NCBI GenBank assembly: GCA_001801885.1
Contig: MGYU01000018.1
Span: forward strand, 1 to 48,940
Direction of reading: 5' to 3'
Source: Gammaproteobacteria bacterium RIFCSPLOWO2_12_47_11
GTDB lineage: Bacteria; Pseudomonadota; Gammaproteobacteria; Eutrophobiales; Eutrophobiaceae
Length of the DNA: 48,940 nt
Every line of letters starts with the position of its first letter. Positions within the stretch are counted from its first letter, which is position 1. The position numbers were made by a program, and so were the translations under genes. This document shows positions 32,001 to 40,591 of the stretch, in pieces. Below the pieces are notes generated by a model. That model was not told where the DNA came from, ran no database searches, and worked only from the letters and a program-made list of their open reading frames with translations.

Positions 32001-32741
32001 ATGAATGCAGAAACGGCAACTGTAAATAAACCCAGGGCCATGCCAATCGACCGGGGAGCAGGGTGGTTGCTTGAGGGCTTTGGTTATTTTTCCAGGAGCG
32101 CACTCGCCTGGATCGGCGTTATGATCCTGTTATTTATCATTAGCCTGGTCATGGCATTGATCCCGTTCATCGGTACTCTGGCCGTTAATCTGCTGATGCC
32201 GGTATTCATGGCGGGATTGATCCTGGGTTGTCATGCACAACATCAGGGTGGTGAGTTTACTGTCAATCATCTGTTCGCAGGATTTTCCAATAATACCGCA
32301 CAGCTCATTGTGCTGGGTCTGATATACCTGCTGTGTGTGATTGCAATAACGATAGTTGCATTAATCATGATCTTTTTTATGTTGGGTGGACTGGTGTTTC
32401 TTGAAAATATGCAATCAGGCAATCCGGATTTGATATTGCAGAACTTTAATCGGGTCCTGCTGGTGCTACTGGTTGCCTTGACCCTCTATCTGCCCTTGTT
32501 GATGGCTTACTGGTTTGCACCGGCGCTGGTGGTATTGAATGACGTTTCTCCTGTAGATGCATTAATAATGAGTTTCAAAGGCTGTCTGACCAATATCCTG
32601 CCATTTACCTTGTATGGCATAGTGGCACTGATTCTGTCTGTGATTGCCATCATCCCGTTGGGGTTGGGGTTATTGATCCTGGGGCCTATGATCGTGGCCA
32701 GTGTTTATATTGCCTGGAGTGAAATCTTTAACACAAAATAA
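32001..32741 (+). CDS. BPSS1780-type membrane protein
   Basis: A 246-residue polytopic membrane protein. ATG 32001, preceded by GGGGAT, is favoured over an upstream TTG at 31968. After an N-terminal [20 protein letters not shown], shared by the family, it has about six membrane helices. The motif [20 protein letters not shown] and the late [20 protein letters not shown] are also family features. Function unknown. The msrA gene follows after 8 bases, so the two may be cotranscribed. Confidence 0.82.
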   Translation: MNAETATVNKPRAMPIDRGAGWLLEGFGYFSRSALAWIGVMILLFIISLVMALIPFIGTLAVNLLMPVFMAGLILGCHAQHQGGEFTVNHLFAGFSNNTAQLIVLGLIYLLCVIAITIVALIMIFFMLGGLVFLENMQSGNPDLILQNFNRVLLVLLVALTLYLPLLMAYWFAPALVVLNDVSPVDALIMSFKGCLTNILPFTLYGIVALILSVIAIIPLGLGLLILGPMIVASVYIAWSEIFNTK

Positions 32742-32749
32742 ATTGTCAT

Positions 32750-33385
32750 ATGTTTATGTTCAGCACTAAAACCCGGATGCCATCACCAGGTGAAGCATTA
32801 TCTGGCCGCAACGAGGCCATGCCCGTTATGAACAGGCATTATGTGAATGGCCATCCGATCAAACCACCCTTCCCGGAAAATATGGCCACAGCCATGTTTG
32901 GCATGGGTTGTTTCTGGGGAGTGGAACGTAAATACTGGCAGGTTGAGGGTGTGTACACTACAGCTGTGGGTTATGCCGGAGGTTATACGGCCAACCCGGT
33001 TTATCAGGAAGTCTGTACCGGCAAGACCGGACACAATGAAGTGGTATATGTGATTTATGATCCGGCGCTAATCAGTTACGAACAGTTATTGAAAATGTTC
33101 TGGGAAGGGCACGATCCGACGCAGGGTATGCGCCAGGGCAATGATACCGGCACACAATACCGGTCCGCTATTTATACCTGTACCCGGGAACAACAGGCTG
33201 CGGCCGAAGCATCCCGTGACCTCTACCAGAAGGCATTAAACAATGCCGGTATGGACACTATTACCACGGAGATCATTGCTGCACCTGAATTTTATTATGC
33301 CGAGGATTATCATCAGCAATACCTGGCAAAGAACCCCGGCGGGTATTGCGGGCTTGGTGGAACAGGGATCAGTTGCCCGATGTAA
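32750..33385 (+). CDS. msrA: Peptide methionine sulfoxide reductase MsrA
   Basis: A 211-residue enzyme. The catalytic Cys is in [13 protein letters not shown] (about residue 54), and the recycling Cys pair lies near the C-terminus in [14 protein letters not shown]. Further markers: [46 protein letters not shown] and YRSAIY. It reduces methionine-S-sulfoxide in proteins, with electrons from thioredoxin. The first 45 residues are a family-typical extension as in E. coli MsrA. ATG 32750 is the first of two nearby starts (32756). Confidence 0.95.
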   Translation: MFMFSTKTRMPSPGEALSGRNEAMPVMNRHYVNGHPIKPPFPENMATAMFGMGCFWGVERKYWQVEGVYTTAVGYAGGYTANPVYQEVCTGKTGHNEVVYVIYDPALISYEQLLKMFWEGHDPTQGMRQGNDTGTQYRSAIYTCTREQQAAAEASRDLYQKALNNAGMDTITTEIIAAPEFYYAEDYHQQYLAKNPGGYCGLGGTGISCPM

Positions 33386-33483
33386 TGTATGGAATAGGGA
33401 TCATGCTCGCCCACATCATGGCGTACGGGACGCACTACACGATGAGTAAAAAAGATATTCTGTAACCCGGGATGGTCCTGGTA

Positions 33484-33681
33484 TCAGTCGTAAAAATAAT
33501 AACGCTTGTTCAAACCGTGGCTTTCTGAGCGGATTTCAAATTTTGGCGGGTTGGACTCATCATTGAGTACGATATGGGATATGCCTGCTACCGGCGCAAG
33601 CGATGGACCTGACTGCTTGAAATTCATTTCAATTACAGCACCGCCCTGGGAACGAAAACAATTTTTATTATGTGTGCTCAT
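33484..33681 (-). CDS. Small hypothetical protein downstream of the PilZ-like gene
   Basis: A 65-residue frame (MSTHNKNCFRSQGGAVIEMN .. SHGLNKRYYFYD) that follows the PilZ-like gene by 13 bases. An earlier start at 33723 would overlap that gene. I see no domain, signal or membrane segment, and no convincing ribosome site, but the frame has ordinary codon use. It could be a real partner gene or chance. Confidence 0.4.
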   Translation of the reverse strand: MSTHNKNCFRSQGGAVIEMNFKQSGPSLAPVAGISHIVLNDESNPPKFEIRSESHGLNKRYYFYD

Positions 33682-33694
33682 GCATGCTGATGGC

Positions 33695-34216
33695 TCAACC
33701 AAATGAAGGGAACCTGGCAGCAAATCGGGTTATCCATTCCTGGGCTACCCGCTCGGGACTGACAAAAGGCCCTTCATGGTGGCGTTTGTGTGTGAGATAG
33801 GCCTCGATATGACAAATTTGTTCAACCATGCGGATACGGCTGGCATCGGATTTGGACGTAAACCATACTCCGATTTCATATACCTCCCCTTTATTCCTCA
33901 CCAGTATTACCCGTCCCGTAAACTTCTGTATTTCACCGCGTATCTGGATGGTAATTTCCAGCCTGGTGTCCGGTTTGATGTATTGATCTGTCTCAAAACA
34001 CAGCCCGATATTCCCTCGTCCAATCAGTCCGTCCTGACTGGTTTTCTGTTTCTGCCGGAGGGTGTGCCATTCGATGGGGAAACCCGGCGGGTGGTGAATA
34101 AATCCATGCAGATTACTGTCTGTCCTGGCGGCATAATATTTGGTATGTGGATGCATAGCAGGTTTAATGGCCGTAGCGGATGACCGGTCTCTGATCTGGT
34201 CGCTGTGGATGGTCAT
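33695..34216 (-). CDS. PilZ-like domain protein, degenerate c-di-GMP site
   Basis: A 173-residue cytoplasmic protein. The core (about 38-110) aligns with PilZ-type proteins: HGFIHHPPGFPIEWHTLRQK, NIGLCFETDQYIKPDTRLEI, KFTGRVILVRNKGEVYEIGV. The C-terminal helix RIRMVEQICHIEAYL with GPFVSPERVAQEWITRFAAR is a common extension. The two c-di-GMP motifs are weak: the RxxxR site has His-His instead of Arg, and the DxSxxG site is reduced to GNIGLCF. It may have lost ligand binding. It diverges from the gene at 34454 across an AT-rich region. Confidence 0.72.
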   Translation of the reverse strand: MTIHSDQIRDRSSATAIKPAMHPHTKYYAARTDSNLHGFIHHPPGFPIEWHTLRQKQKTSQDGLIGRGNIGLCFETDQYIKPDTRLEITIQIRGEIQKFTGRVILVRNKGEVYEIGVWFTSKSDASRIRMVEQICHIEAYLTHKRHHEGPFVSPERVAQEWITRFAARFPSFG

Positions 34217-34453
34217 AACTGGTTACCCCTAATCTATTTATTGGACTTTAATAAGGGTATAGGTATAGAACCTAATCAATAGAAAATCAAGTATAATTCT
34301 ATATAAATCTTTATGTTAGGGCATCTAGTTAATTAATAAAGTTAAAAATGTTATATAACTATAAAATTATAACTAATTGAAATTTATGTATTTATTTATA
34401 CAATATATCCTGTATCCAGGCCCGGAAAGCAGGGCATCAGTGGAGGTAAATAA
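34217..34453. promoter_or_regulatory. AT-rich divergent intergenic region
   Basis: The 237-bp gap is markedly AT-rich from about 34240 to 34415, with no ORF. On the plus strand TTGGAC (34241-34246) and TATAGA (34264-34269), separated by 17 bases, form a candidate promoter for the gene at 34454, which would leave a leader of about 180 bases. The final part is GC-rich (CCAGGCCCGGAAAGCAGGGC) and precedes a strong GGAGG ribosome site at 34442. I find no known riboswitch. Confidence 0.35.
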
Positions 34454-34912
34454 TTGAAATATATATTAAGCATCATATTGCTGCTGATAGCGGCGACGGT
34501 TTATTTTATTATCCGCCCGCAACCTGAATTTGAAGTCGGGAATGTGCGGATTAGTGCCGAATCTGCAGAGGAAATGGAGGAAGACGAGATTGACCCCCAA
34601 GCCACTATGGCCGCTCAACGGCGGGCCGTAATGGAAGCCGAGTTTGAAAAACTCAAGCTGGCCAGGAGAAATCTTGAATCACGACTCAGCCGCCTGAAGG
34701 CCATCATGTGGGGGAAAAAAATTTCCAGGGAAGAGGGAGACGCAATTAACGAACAGATGAAAAACGGTTATGCCCTGTTGAAGTACCAGAAATTAATGGG
34801 GGCCTATACCGACGCCGAACAGATCAGTGTTGAACTGGCAAGAATTGAATTTATCAATAATTATTTGAAAGAAGTCGAGGACGGGTACCGGGCAGAGAGG
34901 CGTCAGCAGTAG
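34454..34912 (+). CDS. Membrane-anchored coiled-coil protein
   Basis: A 152-residue protein starting at TTG 34454, 7 bases after a perfect GGAGG. A single N-terminal membrane helix (YILSIILLLIAATVYFII) is followed by an acidic linker (AESAEEMEEDEIDPQ) and a long charged helix (about 50-145; AEFEKLKLARRNLESRLSRL, AEQISVELARIEFINNYLKE) likely to form a coiled coil. No family assigned. The topology suggests a small envelope scaffold or sensor accessory protein. It stands next to the convergent histone-deacetylase-like gene. Confidence 0.7.
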   Translation: MKYILSIILLLIAATVYFIIRPQPEFEVGNVRISAESAEEMEEDEIDPQATMAAQRRAVMEAEFEKLKLARRNLESRLSRLKAIMWGKKISREEGDAINEQMKNGYALLKYQKLMGAYTDAEQISVELARIEFINNYLKEVEDGYRAERRQQ

Positions 34913-34922
34913 GTATTGAAAA

Positions 34923-35867
34923 CTAATGATTGTCCGACAAGACTTTAAGGTGTTCTGCGATACAACGCGGCAACATCTTAAGATTATATCCACCTTCCAG
35001 TAATGAGATCAGCCTGCCTTTCGCATAGTTGTCAGCTTTTTCCATCAGGACCCGGGTCATCCAGCCATAGAACTCCGTGCTGAGATTGATATTGCCCAGT
35101 GGATCATTCACATGGGCATCAAACCCCGCAGAGATAATGATTATCTCCGGCCGAAATTGATCGATCTTGGGCAATATTTTTTTCACGAAAGCTGCTTCAT
35201 ATTCCAGATCGCCTGAACCCGCAGCCATCGGGCAATTCAGTGTCGTCCCTTCACCCCGTCCAGTACCGGTTTCAAACCATGCACCGGTGCCCGGGTAATA
35301 GGGATATTGATGCGTGCTTATGTAAAGCACAGAAGGATCATCTTCAAAAGTATGTTGGGTTCCATTGCCATGATGCACATCCCAATCAAGGATCATGATT
35401 TTATCAAGCCCATGCTGTTGCTGCAGATAACGCGCCAGGATCGCTACGTTATTGAAAAGGCAAAAACCCAGGGCCATAGTGTTTTCGGCATGATGACCAG
35501 GTGGCCGGATCAAGGCAAAACCGTTATCGAGCTTCGCAGAGATAATCTGATCCGCAAGTTCCAATGCACTACCTGCGGCTTGTAGTGCGACATTAAATGA
35601 ATTCTTGCTGACACTGACATCCATGGAATCCAGAAAAGGGGCGCCCGCATCACAGGTGGTTTTGGCCCGATGAATATAGTTGCGGTCGTGAACTGTTTCT
35701 ATCCATTGCAGATCTGCCGTCCGTGTTGCCACCGGTTGCAGCTGCTTAAAGAAGGGTTGATCCTTGAGATACTGCATAGTGGCAGTCAACCGTTCGCTGC
35801 ATTCAGGATGCCCCCTGCCGGTATCATGTTGCAGGTAAACAGGGTCGTAATGGAATCCGGTTTTCAT
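34923..35867 (-). CDS. Histone deacetylase family / acetylpolyamine amidohydrolase-like protein
   Basis: A 314-residue arginase-deacetylase fold enzyme. Visible motifs: RPPGHHAE (catalytic His pair), GFCLFNNVAI, ILDWDVHHGNGT (zinc Asp and His), STHQYPYYPGTGA, SAGFDAHVNDPLGN (zinc Asp) and LLEGGYN (transition-state Tyr). The start FHYDPVYLQHDTGRGHPECS and TATMQYL are normal for bacterial class II-like deacetylases. The substrate may be acetylated polyamines, acetoin-related compounds or proteins; the sequence does not decide. Confidence 0.9.
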   Translation of the reverse strand: MKTGFHYDPVYLQHDTGRGHPECSERLTATMQYLKDQPFFKQLQPVATRTADLQWIETVHDRNYIHRAKTTCDAGAPFLDSMDVSVSKNSFNVALQAAGSALELADQIISAKLDNGFALIRPPGHHAENTMALGFCLFNNVAILARYLQQQHGLDKIMILDWDVHHGNGTQHTFEDDPSVLYISTHQYPYYPGTGAWFETGTGRGEGTTLNCPMAAGSGDLEYEAAFVKKILPKIDQFRPEIIIISAGFDAHVNDPLGNINLSTEFYGWMTRVLMEKADNYAKGRLISLLEGGYNLKMLPRCIAEHLKVLSDNH

Positions 35868-35951
35868 ATAATTAATGATAATAGCAATAAATAGGGTTCT
35901 TACCTTAACCAGAATATTCCTTTATCATTAAAATAATAATTTCAATCCTAA

Positions 35952-37421
35952 ATGCAGGTAAGTCATCCATTCATGAGCCTTTGTCCGGTGATACTCGCAG
36001 GTGGAGGTGGCACACGCTTGTGGCCATTGTCGAGGGAGCACTATCCCAAACAGTTTCTGTCTTTATTGGGTAATTATTCCCTGTTACAGGAAACTTTGTT
36101 ACGTCTTGCCGGATTGGATAAAGAAATAACATTGACCAGTCCACTGGTGGTCTGTAATGAAGAGCACAGGTTTTTGGTGGCAGAGCAGGCTGAAGAAACA
36201 GGAATAAAAATCCAGACCATCATACTTGAACCAGAGGGCAGAAATACGGCACCGGCGCTGACAGTATCAGCCATTCATCTTCTGCAAAAAGGTGACGATC
36301 CGGTAATGATCATGATGCCGGCCGATCACAATATTGCAGATACCGGAAAATTTCAGAATGCAGTCAACGCAGGATACCAACTGGCATTGGAAAATTATCT
36401 GGTCACTTTCGGTACTAGGCCAAAATATGCAGAAACGGGTTATGGTTACATTCAATATGATGGCAAGATAGATTCTGCAAGTAATGAGAATGTCTATCGT
36501 ATTGCAGGTTTTAAGGAAAAGCCGGACAAGGCACTTGCTGATAGTTATCTTGTCGCAGGAAATTATCTCTGGAACAGCGGTATCTTTATGATGAAAGCGT
36601 CGGTCTGGTGTGATGTGATTATGCGTCTGCATCCGGACATCCAGGCAGCCTGTCATGAATCGCATATTAAAGGGAAAACTGACAACCAGTTCTTCAGGCT
36701 GGATAAACAGGCTTTTACAGCATGCCGTAATAAATCCATTGATTATGCCGTGATGGAGAAACTGACACATGAAGATACAGCAAGGACAGCAGTAGTGGTT
36801 CTGGATGCAGGTTGGTCGGATGTGGGCGCCTGGTCTGCGATATGGGAACTGGGTAATCGTGATGCAGATAATAATGTTTGTGCCGGCGATGTCATTTTAA
36901 CAGATTCAAGCAACAATTTGATAAGGTCTGAATACAGACTGGTTACAGCTGTAGGCTGCAATAACATGGTCATTATCGAAACAGCTGATGCAATAATGGT
37001 TGCGGACAAGGATAAATCACAGGATATAAAAAAAATAGTAGACAGTTTGAAATCAGAGCAAAGGAAAGAAAGACTTACACATCGCCGTGTCTATCGTCCC
37101 TGGGGGAACTATGAAACAATTGATTATGGAGAATATTTCCAGGTTAAACGATTGACAGTCAACCCGGGCAAGAAATTATCTCTGCAATCGCATAACAGGC
37201 GCGCTGAGCACTGGGTGGTCGTCAAAGGGACAGCAACAGTTACCAGAGGTGGGGAAATATTTCAGTTGCAGAAGAACGAATCAGCCTATATACCGGTGGG
37301 GACCAAGCACCGCCTGGAAAATGCAACTGATGAACTGCTGGAAATTATAGAAGTGCAATCCGGCGACTACCTGGGTGAAGATGATATCATGCGTTATGAA
37401 GATGATTTTGGCAGGAAATAA
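35952..37421 (+). CDS. manC: Mannose-1-phosphate guanylyltransferase / mannose-6-phosphate isomerase
   Basis: A 489-residue bifunctional enzyme. The N-terminal nucleotidyltransferase domain has LAGGGGTRLWPLSREHYPKQ and FKEKPDKALADSYL; the C-terminal cupin has RPWGNYETID, QSHNRRAEHWVVVKGTATVT and YIPVGTKHRLEN. It makes GDP-mannose from mannose-1-phosphate. The ATG at 35973 (MSLCPVILAGG) would match family starts and is a possible alternative to 35952. First gene of a three-gene GDP-fucose operon; its stop is 6 bases from gmd. Confidence 0.95.
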   Translation: MQVSHPFMSLCPVILAGGGGTRLWPLSREHYPKQFLSLLGNYSLLQETLLRLAGLDKEITLTSPLVVCNEEHRFLVAEQAEETGIKIQTIILEPEGRNTAPALTVSAIHLLQKGDDPVMIMMPADHNIADTGKFQNAVNAGYQLALENYLVTFGTRPKYAETGYGYIQYDGKIDSASNENVYRIAGFKEKPDKALADSYLVAGNYLWNSGIFMMKASVWCDVIMRLHPDIQAACHESHIKGKTDNQFFRLDKQAFTACRNKSIDYAVMEKLTHEDTARTAVVVLDAGWSDVGAWSAIWELGNRDADNNVCAGDVILTDSSNNLIRSEYRLVTAVGCNNMVIIETADAIMVADKDKSQDIKKIVDSLKSEQRKERLTHRRVYRPWGNYETIDYGEYFQVKRLTVNPGKKLSLQSHNRRAEHWVVVKGTATVTRGGEIFQLQKNESAYIPVGTKHRLENATDELLEIIEVQSGDYLGEDDIMRYEDDFGRK

Positions 37422-37427
37422 AAAATC

Positions 37428-38546
37428 ATGGCAACAATTAAAACGGTGAAAAATAAGGATATGAAGAAAGCACTGATTACCGGTGTGACCGGACAGGATG
37501 GTGCTTATCTGGCAGAATTTCTTCTCGGCAAAGGTTATGAAGTGCACGGTATCAAGCGTCGGGCCTCCCTTTTCAATACCGATCGGATAGATCATTTATA
37601 TCAGGATCCGCATGACAGTGATCGCCTTTTTATACTGCATTATGGGGATCTGACCGATGCCACCAATCTGATCAGAATCATCCAGGAGGTGCAGCCGGAC
37701 GAGATCTATAATCTCGGCGCACAGAGCCACGTTGCGGTATCGTTTGAAACACCGGAATACACCGCAAACTCTGATGCGCTGGGCACCTTAAGATTGCTCG
37801 AGGCTGTGCGTATTCTTGGATTAGGCAAAAAGACACGGTTTTATCAAGCTTCCACTTCCGAGCTTTATGGGCAAGCACGGGAAATCCCGCAAACAGAAAA
37901 CACACCATTTTGTCCCCGCTCACCTTATGGTGTTGCAAAATTGTATGCCCACTGGATATGTATCAACTATCGTGAAGCCTACGGTTTTTATTCCTGCAGC
38001 GGCATTCTGTTCAATCATGAATCACCGATACGGGGAGAGACTTTTGTTTCCCGTAAAATTACACGCGGGTTGTCCAGAATAAAGCTCGGGATACAGGATT
38101 GTTTGTATCTCGGGAATTTTGATGCAAGGCGTGACTGGGGACATGCGCGTGATTATGTAGAGGCGCAATGGCTGATGTTGCAACAGGATCAAGCCGAGGA
38201 TTTTGTCATTGCCACGGGCGTACAACATTCTGTGCGTGATTTTGTCAATACCGCTGCGGATGAACTCGATATAAATCTTGCCTGGGAAGGTGAGGGTCTG
38301 GATGAAAGGGTCATCGATAAAAATACCGGTAATTGTATTATCAGGGTGGATCAGCGTTATTTCCGGCCAACGGAAGTGGATACATTATTGGGGGATGCTT
38401 CGAAGGCCCGGACCAAACTGGGATGGAAACCAAGGACTACATTTAATGAGCTTGTGACCGAGATGATCAGGGAGGATTTAAAACTCGCAGAAAAAGACGC
38501 ATTGATCGAGAAACAGGGATACGGCATGAAAAAATATTATGAGTAA
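37428..38546 (+). CDS. gmd: GDP-mannose 4,6-dehydratase
   Basis: A 372-residue short-chain dehydrogenase. The Rossmann motif [15 protein letters not shown], the catalytic Thr and Glu in ASTSELYG and the Tyr and Lys in [12 protein letters not shown] are present, as is [19 protein letters not shown]. It converts GDP-mannose to GDP-4-keto-6-deoxymannose. The first 11 residues before MKKALITG may be extra, with a second ATG at 37461 as alternative start. It follows manC by 6 bases and precedes fcl by 41 bases. Confidence 0.96.
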   Translation: MATIKTVKNKDMKKALITGVTGQDGAYLAEFLLGKGYEVHGIKRRASLFNTDRIDHLYQDPHDSDRLFILHYGDLTDATNLIRIIQEVQPDEIYNLGAQSHVAVSFETPEYTANSDALGTLRLLEAVRILGLGKKTRFYQASTSELYGQAREIPQTENTPFCPRSPYGVAKLYAHWICINYREAYGFYSCSGILFNHESPIRGETFVSRKITRGLSRIKLGIQDCLYLGNFDARRDWGHARDYVEAQWLMLQQDQAEDFVIATGVQHSVRDFVNTAADELDINLAWEGEGLDERVIDKNTGNCIIRVDQRYFRPTEVDTLLGDASKARTKLGWKPRTTFNELVTEMIREDLKLAEKDALIEKQGYGMKKYYE

Positions 38547-38587
38547 TCCCGGCTGGTTGTAAGCACAGGAATACACCGGATTTTCGA

Positions 38588-39520
38588 ATGATGAACAGGA
38601 ATGACAGGATTTACATCGCCGGGCATACCGGGCTGGTGGGTTCAGCAATCATGCGCCGCCTGCATGCAGAAGGCTGTTCCGAATTAATTTCAGGAACACA
38701 TAGCGAACTGGATTTATCATCGCAGAGTGCCGTAGATGCTTTTTTTTCTGCAACCAGGCCGGATTATGTATTTCTGGCCGCTGCGAGGGTGGGCGGTATT
38801 CAGGCAAACAGCAATTTCCCGGCTGAATTTATTTATTCAAATCTGTCTATTCAGACAAATGTTATTCATGCGGCATGGAAAAATAATGTTAAAAAACTAT
38901 TGTTTCTCGGCTCATCATGTATTTATCCAAAACACGCCCCACAACCTATCAACGAAGATTATCTGCTTACCGGACCGCTTGAAACGACCAACGAGTGGTA
39001 TGCGGTTGCCAAAATTGCGGGCATAAAAATGTGTCAGGCTTACCGCAGGCAGTATGGATTTAATGCAATTGCAGTCATGCCAACGAATCTTTACGGTCCT
39101 GGAGATAATTTCGATCTGGAAAATTCACATGTTCTTCCGGCGTTACTGCGTAAATTTCATGAAGCAAAAATACGTAATAAGAACGAAGTAATTATCTGGG
39201 GCAGTGGCAAGCCAAGACGTGAGTTTATGCATGTAGATGATCTGGCGGACGCCTGTGTTTTTTTAATGAAACATTATGAGCAGGAAAAAATTATCAATGC
39301 CGGTACCGGCAAAGATATTTCTATCAGTGAACTGGCATATTTAATCAAGGAAATCAGCGGTTTTCATGGCAGTCTGGAATTTGATACCAGTAAACCTGAT
39401 GGTACTCCCAGAAAACTGCTTGATGTATCGCGGCTCAGTGAACTTGGCTGGAAAGCCGGTATCGGGTTTGAGCAAGGAATAAAGGACACATATGACTGGT
39501 ATGTCAGGCAGGATGGATGA
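38588..39520 (+). CDS. fcl: GDP-L-fucose synthase
   Basis: A 310-residue short-chain dehydrogenase/epimerase. Markers are [39 protein letters not shown], the catalytic [34 protein letters not shown] (Tyr-x3-Lys) and [20 protein letters not shown]. It epimerises and reduces the gmd product to GDP-L-fucose, the donor for fucosylated surface glycans. Last gene of the manC-gmd-fcl operon; its stop abuts the stop of the convergent isocitrate dehydrogenase gene. Confidence 0.95.
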   Translation: MMNRNDRIYIAGHTGLVGSAIMRRLHAEGCSELISGTHSELDLSSQSAVDAFFSATRPDYVFLAAARVGGIQANSNFPAEFIYSNLSIQTNVIHAAWKNNVKKLLFLGSSCIYPKHAPQPINEDYLLTGPLETTNEWYAVAKIAGIKMCQAYRRQYGFNAIAVMPTNLYGPGDNFDLENSHVLPALLRKFHEAKIRNKNEVIIWGSGKPRREFMHVDDLADACVFLMKHYEQEKIINAGTGKDISISELAYLIKEISGFHGSLEFDTSKPDGTPRKLLDVSRLSELGWKAGIGFEQGIKDTYDWYVRQDG

Positions 39521-40540
39521 TCAGGACAGGCGTTTAATTATTGCCTCTGTATATTCCATGGTTGTAGATGAGCCCCCCAGATCCGGCGTCATGATGTTGT
39601 CCTCCTGAAGGACCTTGGTAATTGCAGTTTTCAGTTTGCTGGCAAGTTCCAGATGCCCAATATGTTCCAGCATCATTGCGGCCGCCAGCATCAGGGCTGT
39701 AGGGTTGGCAATACCTTTTCCGGCAATATCAGGGGCAGAACCATGTACTGCCTCGAATATCGCGGCATCCTTGCCAATATTACCACCGGGGGCCAGACCC
39801 AGACCGCCGACCAGTCCTGCTATTTCATCGGACAAAATATCGCCGAACATATTGGTAGTGACTATCACATCAAACTGGTACGGATTGAGGACCAGTTGCA
39901 TGGCGGTATTATCCACAATCCGATCCTCGATGATCAGTTTTGATTCATAGGCCTTGCCAATTTCGAGAGTTGTCTCAAGAAACAGGCCGGTCAATATCTT
40001 GAGTATATTCGCCTTGTGGACGATGGTTACTTTCTTGCGGTTGTGTTTGACGGCATAATCGAATGCAAATTCGGCAATCCTGCGGCAACCGCTGCGGGTA
40101 ATAATGCCTGAGGCTTCCGCAACCGCCCTTGGGTCGTCATCAATAGGGATGTAGTGTTCAACACCGACATAAAGCCCTTCAGTATTTTCACGTATCATGA
40201 CCAGATCGATGTTGTCGAACCTGCCACCGTGAATAAATGTAATTGCCGGTCTGACGTTGGCATAAAGATGGAATTCCTCGCGCATGCGAACCGTTGCTGA
40301 GCGGAATCCTTTGCCAACGGGAGTCGTTAATGGGGCCTTGAGTGCAAGTTTTGTCTTGCGGATATTGTCCAGTGTAGTTTTTGGAAGTGGATCGCCAAAT
40401 TCCTCGAAGGCCGACATACCGGCCTTGAATCGCTGCCATTCAAACGGAGCGCCTGCTGCATGCAGTACCTTGACAGTTGCATCGACAATCTCAGGGCCAA
40501 TACCATCGCCCTCGATCAGGGTAACAGGGATTTTGTTTAT
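39521..40540 (-). CDS. NAD-type isocitrate dehydrogenase with ATA as apparent start
   Basis: A 339-residue beta-decarboxylating dehydrogenase if read from 40540. The domain needs the N-terminal [20 protein letters not shown] motif, encoded 5' of the first ATG (40417). Further motifs: [30 protein letters not shown], and [20 protein letters not shown], which is the family signature. Between the upstream stop and the GDGIGPE codons there is no ATG, GTG or TTG in frame. AGGAG followed by five bases then ATA (40540-40538) marks the likely initiation site; an ATG-to-ATA change is the simplest reading. It converts isocitrate to 2-oxoglutarate with NAD+. The prc gene lies 51 bases upstream on the same strand. 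Confidence 0.85.
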   Translation of the reverse strand: MNKIPVTLIEGDGIGPEIVDATVKVLHAAGAPFEWQRFKAGMSAFEEFGDPLPKTTLDNIRKTKLALKAPLTTPVGKGFRSATVRMREEFHLYANVRPAITFIHGGRFDNIDLVMIRENTEGLYVGVEHYIPIDDDPRAVAEASGIITRSGCRRIAEFAFDYAVKHNRKKVTIVHKANILKILTGLFLETTLEIGKAYESKLIIEDRIVDNTAMQLVLNPYQFDVIVTTNMFGDILSDEIAGLVGGLGLAPGGNIGKDAAIFEAVHGSAPDIAGKGIANPTALMLAAAMMLEHIGHLELASKLKTAITKVLQEDNIMTPDLGGSSTTMEYTEAIIKRLS

Positions 40541-40591
40541 ATTGACTCCTTTGTGGAAATTGTTGTTATTACGAAAACTCCGATGAATTAA

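Noticed and set aside
34270-34453. Possible c-di-GMP riboswitch before the coiled-coil gene, suggested by the nearby PilZ gene
   Set aside because: The conserved GEMM motifs are absent and the region is mostly plain AT-rich sequence.
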